From Fragilariopsis cylindrus CCMP1102 (Eukaryota > Bacillariophyta > Bacillariophyceae > Bacillariales > Bacillariaceae): 64,000 nucleotides of DNA. This document shows positions 33,304 to 44,667 of the stretch, piece after piece (the first letter of the stretch is position 1; the number at the start of each line of letters is the position of its first letter). The translations under genes and the position numbers were made by a program. The DNA lies in contig FMBT01000302.1 in assembly GCA_900095095.1 (NCBI GenBank), positions 577,827 through 641,826 on the forward strand. The letters are read 5' to 3'. Under the pieces are notes generated by a model, which worked only from the letters and a program-made list of their open reading frames with translations, searched no databases and was not told where the DNA came from.

Positions 33304-35989
33304 TTAAGATAGCTTTAAAATTCCAGTACCCTCGTTGATAGCGAAGAAGGTATCAGCGAAAACCAAAGAAAGGACTGCCATCAATTTCATGACAATATTC
33401 AAGGCAGGTCCGGAAGTATCCTTAAATGGATCTCCGACGGTATCACCAACAACAGCGGCCTTGTGGATGTCTGATCCCTTCCCCTTCAATTCCGAATCAG
33501 CAGGTTGCTTTTCGATGTATTTTTTGGCATTATCCCAAGCACCTCCAGAGTTGGACATGGAGATTGCGAGTTGGATGGAGGCGACTAAGGAACCGACTAG
33601 CAATCCACAAACAGCGGTGACACCGAAAAAGATACCCGTCAAGAGTGGGGTGAAAATAACAATAGCACCGGGAAGGATCATCTCTCTTAGCGAAGCTTGG
33701 GTGGAAATGGCGATACAGGCATCGTAATCAGGACGTTCGGTTGGATTTTCATCCAAAAGATGTGGTTTTTCATCGAACTGACGTTGAACTTCCATAACCA
33801 TCTCCATAGCAGCCATACCGACAGATTTCATCGTAAGGGCGGCGAAAGCGAAAGGAATCATACCACCGATAATCAAGAAGGCGAAGGTGACTGGTTCTAA
33901 CATGTTAACACCATCGGCGAACAATTTGTCTCCAGAGGCAATTCGGATACGGGTAACGAAGGCTCCAAAAAGAGCCAAAGAAACCAAAGCGGCAGAACCG
34001 ATGGCAAACCCCTTTCCGATAGCGGCAGTGGTGTTACCAGCGGCATCCAAGGCATCTGTCTTTTCACGAACACTAGGATGAAGTTCAGCCATTTCAGCAA
34101 TACCTGTTGCGATCAAAGAATAATGGTAAAAAGTAGAATGATGTTAGATCCGATTTCATAATAAAACAGTAGCAATTACACATTAGTAGTAGTATTGACT
34201 TACCTCCAGCGTTATCACAAACAGGACCGTAAACATCAATGGTCAAACCAGTTGCGAGATTGGATAAGAAACCGATTGCGGCTAATGCAACACCGTACAT
34301 ATCACAAACTGTGAATGAAAAGTAAACAACATTGGCCAAAACAATGACAGGGATGATGGCAGACTTGAATCCTAATGCAATACCGTAAATCATGTTGGTG
34401 GCAGCTCCAGTCTTACACGAGTTGGCTAATTCACGCACAGGTGCGTACGAATGAGATGTGTAGTATTCAGTGACCAAACCGATGGTTAATCCACCGAAGG
34501 CTCCCATAGCAACACATAAAGTGGCCTTGAATGGTGTCAAATGCAAGATAGTATCTCCGACGGTAGAATTCAAGTCGAATGTAGCTGGAAGGTAATAGAT
34601 GGCGGCAAAATAAACTGCAGGGATCATAACAATAGTGGTACTGATAAGTTGAACCTTGAGGGCACGTTCAACATCTTGTTCACCTTTGACGGTCCAGATG
34701 TCAGTTGCGATGAACGAACATGCCAAACAAACGAAGATACCAACAGCTGAAACGATGACGGGGAAACACATAGCGTCCCATCCACCGGAGATACCGATAC
34801 TACTTCCAATAACCAATGCAGCACATGTCGATTCAGCAAACGAACCAAAAAGATCTGATCCCATACCGGCAACATCACCAACGTTATCACCAACATTGTC
34901 GGCAATAGTGGCAGGATTACGTGGATCGTCTTCTGGAATACCATGAACGACCTTACCGACTAAATCAGCACCGACGTCAGCAGCCTTTGTGTAGATACCT
35001 CCACCGACACGTCCAAACATAGCAATAACACTTCCACCTAATCCGAATCCGGTAAGGGATTCAGTAAGTAAAATCCATTCCTCAGGATGTGGGTAATGGA
35101 TTCTGAATACCAACATTGTACCGTATAACATCACAATACCCATACCACAAAGAGCGAATCCCATAACGGCACCAGCACGGAAGGCAGTGTTGAAACATTG
35201 GGTATAACCTGGTTTCTGTGCAGAGATTGTTGTTCGTACATTCGAGTAGACAGCAACTTTCATACCAAGATATCCTGATGCCATGGATGTAAAGGCACCA
35301 AGTAAGAAGGAGATAGCTGTCATACTACCACGTGTCATATTCCAACCGGTTCCCCATGAAACCAAAACAAAAATCAATGCAGCGAATCCAGTAACGAACC
35401 AGAAGCAAACAGTGTATTCCGCACGTAAGAATGATTCAGCACCTTCATAAATTGCTTCATAAATTTCATTAAGACGAACTGTTGCAGTTGCATGGTCGGT
35501 TCCGCCCTCAATAAGTCCCTCTTCTTCACCAGATCCAGCAACTGATACAACGGGAATCTTTTGAATGATTCTGAATTGGATCAATGCCCAAATCAACGCA
35601 ACAACGCCAGAGGCGAAAATAAGGCCCGAAGCCCCTTCCTATAAACATAATAAAGTAAGTATAATGATAAAAGTCATTTCATTTCATTTTAGCAAGCAAA
35701 GCAAATAATAGAAAGGAAAATTAGAATCAATAAATCAAATCAATGAGGACGAGCGAGGCATGTACATAAGGGCGCGATCGCATTGCAATTTCTTGTACAT
35801 TTTCGCACGGTGAAATGATAACAAAATTTGGCCATAATCTTTCGACTGACTTAAACTGGCATAATCTTTTTGATTGTCGTCCGAATACCACGATCGATCG
35901 GATGACCGTATCTTCTTACAGACACAACACAGTCGTCAGTTCCAAGGCAGGAAACCATCTTGTCCCTCGATTCTTACCATAATGCTCAT
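33304..35989 (-). CDS. Vacuolar-type H+-translocating inorganic pyrophosphatase
   Basis: Three exons: 35989-35978 (only 12 nt, encoding MSIM), 35638-34204 and 34103-33304. Introns are 339 and 100 bp, GT-AG; 748 aa. The enzyme couples pyrophosphate hydrolysis to proton pumping, usually at vacuolar or other acidic membranes. Hallmarks are [19 protein letters not shown], the acidic box [26 protein letters not shown] across intron 2, and [15 protein letters not shown]. About 15 hydrophobic segments are present and the length is normal for the family. The sequence [10 protein letters not shown] has Ala where K+-independent enzymes have Lys (GNTTKA), so the K+-dependent type I is expected. The tiny first exon was chosen because it supplies the only in-frame ATG before a stop and has a good donor (GTAAGA). 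Confidence 0.93.
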
Positions 35990-36436
35990 TGCAGCAATGA
36001 TATTTTTTTCTTCAAATTAATCTTTTTATTTACAAGACTAATAATTTTATGAGCAATGCAGTCAACCTTGAATCGTATCACAACAATACTTGAAGTACTA
36101 GTACAAGAGCTACACTGTATGTCGAAATAAATGAGAATGCAAATGAAATTAGCTAGGATGAAGCGACGAAAATATCTAATATATTGGCGGACAATAAATA
36201 AATGCTAGAAGTTGTCAACGCCAGCACGTCCACTCGGTACCACATACTGTACACTAAGAAGCATAAAAGATTTCTTCTTGACACGCTGAAGGCGAGGAAC
36301 ACACGCGTCACGTTTTTCAGTCGATTGAGTCGAGTCACAGTCGAATCAATCACTTTTCAAAACAAACCATCCTCCAATAATAATGTAAAAAATACCGATG
36401 AAATAAAAAAAATCATTAGGTACTCCACCATGATGA
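35990..36436. promoter_or_regulatory. Divergent upstream region of the H+-PPase and methyltransferase-like genes
   Basis: No gene supported. It probably contains both promoters. The upstream strand is T-rich and no clear motif was identified. Confidence 0.4.
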
Positions 36437-37965
36437 ATGAGTAGACTCAATCAGCAACCAACGGCGACTGATCAAATTGCAGTACAAAGTAGACGTTTCA
36501 GACATATCAATGAAGTGACACTCGACCAGGTCTTGGATAGAGTGAAGTTATGCGATATAGGTGGTTATTGGAAACACCATGCCGTCTTCGTTTTCGTTTT
36601 CGTCATCGTCTACCATTAGTAGGGTTTGGAGATAATCATTTGCTATCATCATCATCTTCTTCTTCTTCTTTATCATCATCGTCGTCGCTGCTGTCGTCAT
36701 CGTCGTCCGAGGATGGAGGTGGGAATAATAATTATTACGACGAACTCCGAAATGAAGCTCAAGATCTGATTGAAAAAGAATCATTGAAAATATATGGTTC
36801 GTTACAACACACAAAACTTCGTCGAACATATACGAATGTATTTTGTGATACGGTACGAGCAGGTCTACGAGAAAAAATACAAATGCGATACAATGATAAT
36901 GGTAATGGGGCAAATGATGATAATACAAGCGCTGCTGCTGCTGCTGCTGTTGCAACGAAAAAATTAGAAGCTGATCTTGGTGGGATTGGTGCTGATCAAG
37001 GTATCATGCCTGATTTTTCTAATAAAGAAGCATTGTATGGTTATACACTCAATCATTTTGGAAGAGTTCGTCTCACATCTGAGTTAGTTACATCAAAATC
37101 ACTCTCCGAACCCGATTGGTTGTCATTTCGTGTATCTGAATTGTTATCATCATCATCATCATCATCATTATCACAACGCAGAAATAACAATACTGATGCT
37201 GATTCTAATGATCTTAGTATAGCTAGTCTCGGTGGTGGTGGTGGGTATGATTTTGTGGCCTTCTCTGCTTTGAGTGAATTCCTTAAAGGTCCAAGTATTA
37301 AAACAACAGTCTACGAGTATGAACCAGCATGGAAAGATATCGTTTCTGACGTTGAAATGGTCGTACAAGATAGCTGCAGTAGCAACAACAATAACAGTGG
37401 CAGTGCTAGTGCTAGTGGTCAACAACCACGGGATCATCATCAGCATCTTCATAAATGTGGATTTGAATTTGGTGATATTACCTCCCCGTTGGACGCATCA
37501 ACGAATGAAGCTATCGCATCGATGGTAAATTCAACTGAAATTTTCTCATGTTCCTACGTTATTGCAGAAAATGCTGTTAAGCTTCAACAAAACAAGTTTG
37601 AATTTTTTCGACAATTGTTTTCTGAAGCAGCGGATGGGTCCCTTTTTTTCTTTACGGAAACTACACATCGTCTTTGGCCAGACCTTATCGATTTAGCATC
37701 ACGACAGGATGACAATAATAGTTTTATGAGATATACCCTAAACCGCATACGACATGGCAAGAGTGGTTGGCAATTAGCACTTCTCAAAGATTCTTCTACA
37801 GCCGGGAATATTAGCTTTAGTAGTAGAAGTTGTAGTAAAAGTGAAGAAGTCAGAGCCGTAGAAAAAGAGCTAATCGAAAGATTCAAAAGAGACAATATCG
37901 CCCATCAATTGCGAATTGATAGGGGCTGGAAACGCGACGAAAAGAAAGTGCGTGGTGCGAAATAG
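36437..37965 (+). CDS. Class I SAM-dependent methyltransferase-like protein
   Basis: The conserved part is one ORF (36550-37965, 471 aa if started at its own ATG). The first 20 residues of that reading are Arg/Leu-rich and unconvincing. A better start may be ATG 36437, with a 59-nt intron (36561-36619, GTGG...TTAG) that joins in phase and gives 489 aa. The Rossmann motif is visible in SIASLGGGGGYDFVAF (motif I), followed about 20 residues later by TVYEYEPAW, whose acidic residue fits the adenosine-binding position. A later FEFGDITSPLD may be the next motif. The C-terminal part is aromatic-rich (SLFFFTETTHRLWPDL). PolySer and Asn/Gly insertions interrupt the fold. The substrate is unknown, and a non-enzymatic Rossmann protein is possible. 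Confidence 0.6.
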
Positions 37966-38493
37966 ATCAGATAGCGTATGGGTTTAGTAGATATTCGATT
38001 GCTTCACTTCATCTCTTCAATTTTCGAATTTCAGCCTTCTTCCTTTGCTACTTAATTATCACTTGCGGGGTGGGGAATATAGAATGTACGATCATTGATC
38101 TGGAATTTTTACGTCGAAAACTAAGAACGTATATTTCGACGTCATGAAGAGGAGAACGTTTTCATAAAATAAACATATGTTTGGTATTGTGAAACTTTAC
38201 TTCTATTGTGTACCTTATCTGATATACAAATAATAGATACACTATTGTTTTGAAATTACACTAAAGTTCGAACTTATGATTTGTTCTTTTTGTTTTGTGT
38301 TCTTGCGTACGAAGTCCTATGGTGATAGTACATTAAATAGTAGTGTTCGGAAGGACGCACGTACCATCAAGATCAAATTGTACTTAAAACCATAGGACTT
38401 TGTCCGCAAGAATATTTAGTCTATAAAGCCCACATTACCAACCCAACCCGACCCATGCGGACCACATTTTCCTTTTTTTCCCACTACAAATAG
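37966..38493. other. Convergent intergenic region with a long inverted repeat
   Basis: No gene seen. Arms at 38300-38323 and 38389-38412 are described separately. Confidence 0.6.
38300..38412. repeat. 24-bp imperfect inverted repeat, 65-nt loop
   Basis: TTCTTGCGTACGAAGTCCTA (start of the left arm) pairs with the right arm at 38389-38412 with about 22 of 24 matches. It sits between two converging genes and would form a stable hairpin in RNA from either strand. Confidence 0.7.
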
Positions 38494-38759
38494 TTACAGA
38501 CCAAACGCCGATAATATTACAGCACCCACTAAAATAGTAATAAATGAGAGCAGTAGCTGCCCCCCTTTACTTTCTAGAATACCATTGAAGGGGTCGTAAT
38601 CATGACAATACACGTCAACCAGGTCGTCATTATTGCTGCTACACGCACTGTCGATAATGCCAGCATCAATCTTCGATCCAATACTACTGCAAGCAGAACT
38701 GCAATCATTCGTATCAGCCTTCTTCGTTGTAATACCCTCTCTCCCGCGCATCGTCTTCC

Positions 38760-38790
<31 letters not shown>

Positions 38791-40038
38791 TGATGATGGA
38801 AGTTTCAATCGTCGCCATCGCTGCTTGACACGACAACGGCGGCCACTATTGCGGACAAATTTGAGACTTCGTCTTGAACGTCGACCCCGTTTTAGAGTCT
38901 TCATAATTCGATCATTGCTTAAAATAGGACTGATCCCTTCAAGAACATCACTTTCGGAACTACCTTTGAAAGCCACCACCAACAATTCGTTTTCTCGAAA
39001 GCCACATTCTGGTAGTGGCACGGACCAATCCTCAAGCTTCTGGAAGAATTTGTCTACACCATTGTTCCGATAGATTGCGTCGAAGGTAGAGTTGACAAAA
39101 ATCGAATCAGTACACATCTTCGGAAGTCCTTGTAGTAGATCCTGAACGTTGGTAGTTTTGGTGGCGTTCATCGTTGGTCTTGTTAGTATCTCAATTACAT
39201 TGTCGTCGCCGTCTGCATAATCATCATCATCTTCTTCGTCGTCATCGTCATCGTCGTTACTGTTCTCCTGATGACGGTGATAACCAACGTGTAGGAATTC
39301 AAATCTCTTCTGTTCTGGACAGATGCAAAGTACAAGAAGTTCAGAATGTTCTCTTTGTTCCCGATCACATGTGTAGTGTAAAACGTGTTCCATGGGCAAT
39401 CCTATTTCATCTGCAAATCGAACACCACCATTGTTTTGAAAGGATGTACTATTCTGTGCCTTATCTTCGTTTTCATCGATACTGTTACTGCTGCTGCTGC
39501 TGCTGTCACTAGAGGGTGGAAACCTGATATCTGGGTTATCATTGGTGCTGTTATTGTCTTCATCGGACAGCGATAATTCGTCCGAGACGGTCACTTCCGT
39601 TCGGAATGAATCATCCATATGGTCAAAACCTTGATGCTTCTTGATAGAAGAAGGCATTTGAAAGGAAGAGAGGTTTGCAAAGCTGGATGGTTCTACTAAA
39701 ACAGAGCAGCAATCATCCAAAGGACCAACGTTCTCTGTACTTGCTGTTGTTGTTGTTACTGTTGTCATACTGCTAGATGGAATCATCAGTATAGGAAAAC
39801 TTTCGATTTCGAAACTCGTTGTACTATCGTCACTTTCGTCTGTTTCTTCTTTCTTTTCCTCCCCTTCGTCGTCGTAGTTCTTTATTCGGTTACAAAATGT
39901 AGGAAATACACCTCGACGTGGTGATTGTTGTTGCCGTGACGCCGTTGACGAGTGTCTGCTTAGACGAATAGGAATCTGAAGTTTCCATCTCCTACTACCG
40001 GGGGGCGATATCGGAGCTTGTGATGAGGAATCAATCAT
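38494..40038 (-). CDS. Tail-anchored protein with PP1-docking-like RVxF motif, unknown function
   Basis: Intronless, 514 aa. Most of the protein is Ser/Asp/Glu-rich and probably disordered. A compact conserved-looking core (about 205-260) contains GGVRFADEIGLPMEHVLHY followed by ELLVLCICPEQKRFEFLHVGYH. VRFAD followed by a Leu-rich stretch resembles the RVxF docking motif and its surroundings in PP1 regulatory subunits. A second structured region (about 300-350) contains KFFQKLEDWSVPLPECGF, and a basic region (KRGRRSRRSLKF) follows. The C-terminus is one hydrophobic helix (LLLSFITILVGAVILSAF) with only two residues after it, as in tail-anchored ER or outer-membrane proteins. A phosphatase-targeting role is inference from the motif alone. 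Confidence 0.6.
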
Positions 40039-42555
40039 GACAGTAAGTGCACATAAAAGGAGAGCGTTGTGGAATATTCTTCAGAGATCCGTATTGTCCG
40101 TTACTTGTCTACGTCGTATTCGAGACAATACAATAGGTCCTATATTGTTTGTATGTTTTTATTCTTCGTTACGTGAAGGTATCTTTTTGAACTATTTACG
40201 TTGAAATATGTACATACTAAAGAACCAATTCCATTGGACGGTAGAGTACAGTAAACGACAAACGCAAAAATTCAAACCACGTTTTGTATGAAGATACCCT
40301 ACTGTATCACCTGTCATGATATTTTGAGCGATTTTTGACGATTGTGATTTTACATTTTACTAAATCTTCTACGGTACAGTATCGGTAAACGTATTTTCAG
40401 CTGTTACGTTTTCATTCTCAACAAAACACGTAACTCCCCATTGTCAACAAAAATGTCCAATCACATTTGCTCATCCTTGAAAACAGATGCCGGAACACCA
40501 AGCACACAGCCCAACTTTCTCGGAGAACACACAAAGAATTTGCAATCCTTCCATTCTTACTGCCTGCCTGTCTACGTACAAGCTAGCTAGTAAAGTAAGT
40601 GCAAGTACTTAATACTTGAAGTAAAGGTGTAAAAGTACATACCTTATTGTATGGCTTCTTCACAGTTGTTACAAGTACAACTTTGCATCCATACCCATCA
40701 ACGTTGAGTATGCCTCTTGGTAAGCTTCGTAATGCAATAATAGTCAAAACAAAGAATAGGTTGTTATTTTCTACTGTTTTCCCTCTCTGTGAAGATTTTT
40801 TCACACCAGCTGGCAACATAATGATATTGAATGAGGTGGCAAGCTCCTTCCATCCTACTGAATCAAAATTCCCCATTTTTATAAGTATAAGTTATGACTG
40901 CCTTTTTGATGTTGCAGCACATATGTGTGGAAGCCTAGCCTATAGTACAGATAGTAGTAGATGACTAGCTAGTTTGATAATTAAAAAACAGTGCAGTAGC
41001 TAGCTAGATAATTATAATTAAAAGCAGTGGCCAGCCAAGTATGCTACTATAACGTATATGCCAGGTGTGTTCCAGCTGAATCTTTCCGTCTTTTGGGCAA
41101 AAAGGAGACAAGTCTGCTAAAACTGCCATAGTGCACACCATTGGTCAAAATCACAGGAACAATGTATCTACATCTGTTTGTTTGGTTTTGATGGTGATAT
41201 ACAGAAGAAATAATTTCCACCAAACCACCTACTAGCACCTAAGCTATGCAACGCAACTACACATCATGTAGCCCCCAAATAAAACTATTTCACTGTAGAC
41301 CAGGCTTGTACCAAGTTACACTACCTGTAAAATAAGATTGAAATATTCAAAAGGATACAACTACTAGACCATTAAGCATAACAAATATATCATTAGCAAA
41401 TCATCTCACTATTTATGGTTTTCCTATTGTGATCTTAATCCTACCTACCAAAAAACCTTCAAGCTAGTTTTCACATAAGCCCAATCAATTTTCCAACTCA
41501 GCACTGCTGGTGGTGACATCTTATTCACACAGTCTGAAGAAACTTTATGGAAAACAACCCATGCTTTTCATATCTTTCTAAATTTGTGCTTTTATTATTA
41601 TCCACAAATAAATAATGAAACTACAACCCAATACTAGAAAGGATAAGGTAGGCTTATACTCTAAATTTTTTCCACATCTTTCCCAACAGATATATATTTG
41701 GGAATTCAAGTCTGGCAAGTACAAGAAGCAGCAGTGTGTTGTCCTCTTTTTCAGGTTTGTATTCTATCTCCACTCACAAGCAATAATAATATGTAAAAAC
41801 AATAATTGTGTGAATTTGTTTCCTGTCTGGCTCATATTGTATCAACAGTCTCTTGCAGGTCTAAATTTGTGCTTTTATTATCCACAGAAAAAAAAACAAA
41901 AAATAAAAAAAAGTATATCTAAATTTTCCACATCTTCCAACAAATATAAATTCAAGTCAAGACAAAACAGTTGTGTCCTCTTTCAGTCTGTATTCTATCT
42001 CTCCACTCACAAGCAATACAATAATATGTAAAAACAATAATTGTGCTGAATTTGTTTCCTGTCTGATGGCTCCATATTGTATTCAACACAGTCTCTTGCA
42101 GGTCAACACTTTGGAAGTATTCTAATATACTCACAGCAGCGGCAGCAGCAGCAGCAGCATTGTTGGTGATGACAAAGAGGAGTCATGCCAAGTTGTGTTG
42201 TTCATTTTTTATTTGAGGCCATGCAGAGCAGCATAGGGTGTTTGTTCCTAGATCTTTTCATGTTGAAGAAGGTGGTGCTATTGTTTTTTAGTCACCCATT
42301 ACATGCTTGGGTACATGCTATTAGACACATGGGAGTACCTATCTCAGTACTGTGCTACATAATATGTGTACTATAATAAAAGGAAGGACTTCAAGCAGCC
42401 TTGCCTCTTCTCTCCTCCTATTTGTGGTATTCTGAACAAAATCACCCCATTTTCTCTACCCCCTCTCCCTGCCCCGTTTGTTATGTGTGTATATATCAAG
42501 AGAGATGTAATGTAAGATTAGATAATGTGGAATGAAGTAACCTGCTAGGCTACCA
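40039..42555. other. Gene-poor region with decayed ORFs
   Basis: No gene I would defend. Two minus-strand ORFs (40876-40583, beginning MGNFDSVGWKELATSF, and 41238-41047, containing TNGVHYGSFSRLVSFLP) have somewhat protein-like composition and may be remnants of a repeat-borne gene. A diverged tandem duplication occupies 41580-42104, with a short GCA run near 42137. Confidence 0.4.
41580..42104. repeat. Diverged tandem duplication, two units of about 240-285 bp
   Basis: Unit 1 (about 41580-41865) and unit 2 (about 41866-42104) share in order: AATTTGTGCTTTTATTAT, CCACATCTT, CACTCACAAGCAATA, ATATGTAAAAACAATAATTG, TTTGTTTCCTGTCTG and CAGTCTCTTGCAGGTC. They are separated by small indels. No coding potential. 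Confidence 0.75.
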
Positions 42556-43391
42556 ATGGCAACTTATGCTTTGTGTTGAATGACTATACGCTAATGATAC
42601 TGTAACTATTTACTTAGATCTTATTTTATTCTATAGTCTCCTTTACTTCTACTTGCATGTGCCGGTACTACATCATAGTTTCTCATAGATCTAACGTAGG
42701 AATATATTTTTGGTCCTTCTTTTCACAATGCAAAGGCAGGTGTATCAGCGAGACTGTCATCTTCATTCCCACTATCCACTAGATATTGTCTTCATTCCCA
42801 CTATGATCATCACTAGATATTTGTCACCATTTTGTATCTTTGTAGTGTTCTAACTTGGTTGCCACACACGCGTTATTGTTGTCATCTACAATGCTGCCAT
42901 CCCTTCCATCTTGTAGAAGCATTTTTCTTTTCTCAAGACTCAAAAAATTACTGAAAAATGTCTCCTTATTCAACAAGCTTTTTATCTGCCAAAGTTTCCT
43001 AGAACAATGTATTGTGACAGCAAATGCATTGATACTGGAGTTCAAAAATGAATTAAATGCAGCATAATAATGATGTAAGGTGAGGAGGAGAAGGAGAAGG
43101 AGGAGGGGAGTGTATATGAGTAGAAAATTTCATTTAGCAGATATGTGGTGATTGAAGGTTTGACAATACTCAATAACTACCAACATCAATTCAATAGACA
43201 GCACAATGATAAGTCTTCCAACTCTTGTGTGGTAATTGCAGAAAACTACCACAGCACTGCAAATAAATCCAGTACATTGAGAGTATCATATAACATTTGA
43301 CATATTTTCTCACATAAAAAACTACTGTGGTATTTATGGAATGTGAGTGTGCAGTGCTTTTGTTCCATGTTTTGAATACTAGCTATTGCAG
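42556..43391 (-). repeat. Dispersed repeat, copy B (inverted relative to copy A)
   Basis: Reverse complement of 15836-16660 with small indels. It has one copy of the 31-bp motif that is doubled in copy A, and an extra near-duplicate TCTTCATTCCCACTAT at about 42758-42803. It ends about 120 bp before the second LTR element. Confidence 0.8.
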
Positions 43392-43514
43392 TATGAAAAT
43401 AATAGGATTTTAAGAGAAGATAAACACACTAGGCGTTAGTTTGATTCCTTAATTTTGTCTCTTAGGCAAGCTCCTGCATTAGACCAAGAAGGCCAATCCA
43501 TGTATGTGGGATGA

Positions 43515-44182
43515 TGTTAAAATACACAAAGAGCAAGTGACGCGCACGTTTGGAAGTACTATTAAACCTAATTTAGTACCGGCGAATAAGAGCATTATGT
43601 TGCATGAAACACCTATGTTGCGCGCAACATGACTAAGCTCATAACCCAATATTTCGAGAGTTGAAGTACAGTACGAAGATCAAAATCCGAAGATCAAAAT
43701 GTTACAAAATAACAAGGCGATTTATCCACCTTAATAATGATGTAAAATGAACATCACATAACTTACTTAATTTAATAAGAATAATTTGATTGTTACTATA
43801 ACATCTCTTCTTTTGCTTTAAACCAATCTGCATCGATACAATAATACATTGTTGAACCTACCCGACGGAATATTCAAGCCTACACCTACGTAGGGTCTTG
43901 ACGAACTGGGAGCTTTGGGTTAATATTGTTGCATTCGAATTAGATTATTATATTGAGTGTGTATTAATAATAATAATACAGTAACACCAACACCAACGCA
44001 AAGCCATAGAGCATACCATCAATAATACCAATAGATTGTCTTTGCTCTCTGTACAAACTATTGTCACCAGTAGTATTTTGTCAACGACAAAATATTATTT
44101 TGTCATTGACATAATTTTGTCATTGACATAATTTTGTCACCGACAATATTCTGTCAACAACAATAGCTTTGTTCTCTTTACA
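43515..44182 (+). repeat. 5' LTR of the LARD-like element
   Basis: 668 bp. It aligns with 47890-48505 but has extra sequence near its left end (including a palindromic GTTGCGCGCAAC at about 43618) and five rather than six TTTTGTC units near its right end. Confidence 0.75.
44074..44163. repeat. TTTTGTC palindrome array in the 5' LTR (5 units)
   Basis: Units of about 17-19 bp of the form TTTTGTCANYGAC. The first is a full palindrome, ATTTTGTCAACGACAAAAT. Confidence 0.9.
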
Positions 44183-44667
44183 AGATTAACAGTCGCATAC
44201 TTCTCTCAACTGTGTTGATACGAGTATTGTGATAACGAAATTGCAATCTCATCCTATCAGACTTTGGTCTGCCCGATAAATCGCATAACCGTAAAGCAAT
44301 AAGAAGAAAGAAAACGATACCAAAGAACAGTGATTGTAATACGAAATATCTCGGAATAACGTCCCTATTTCTGTCCTAGACGGAGGAATAGTGTTTATTT
44401 TATTATAACAATCTGTTACACGTGTAACGAATTGATTATTAATAAACAATAACAATATCGTATCCCGATATTTATGTCAACAGAGAGTCCCGAAGAATAA
44501 GGAACGAGACAATCAAATAGACAGCCCCCTAATATAACAACCTATTCTGGACAAGAGCCCACTAATTTTAGTAGAACTAGGGAGAGAACGAGTTACCTAG
44601 CCGCGACAGCGACAACGACAGTCCCGTCGGTAATCCTGCTTTAACATCCTCTACCACACCTTTTACA

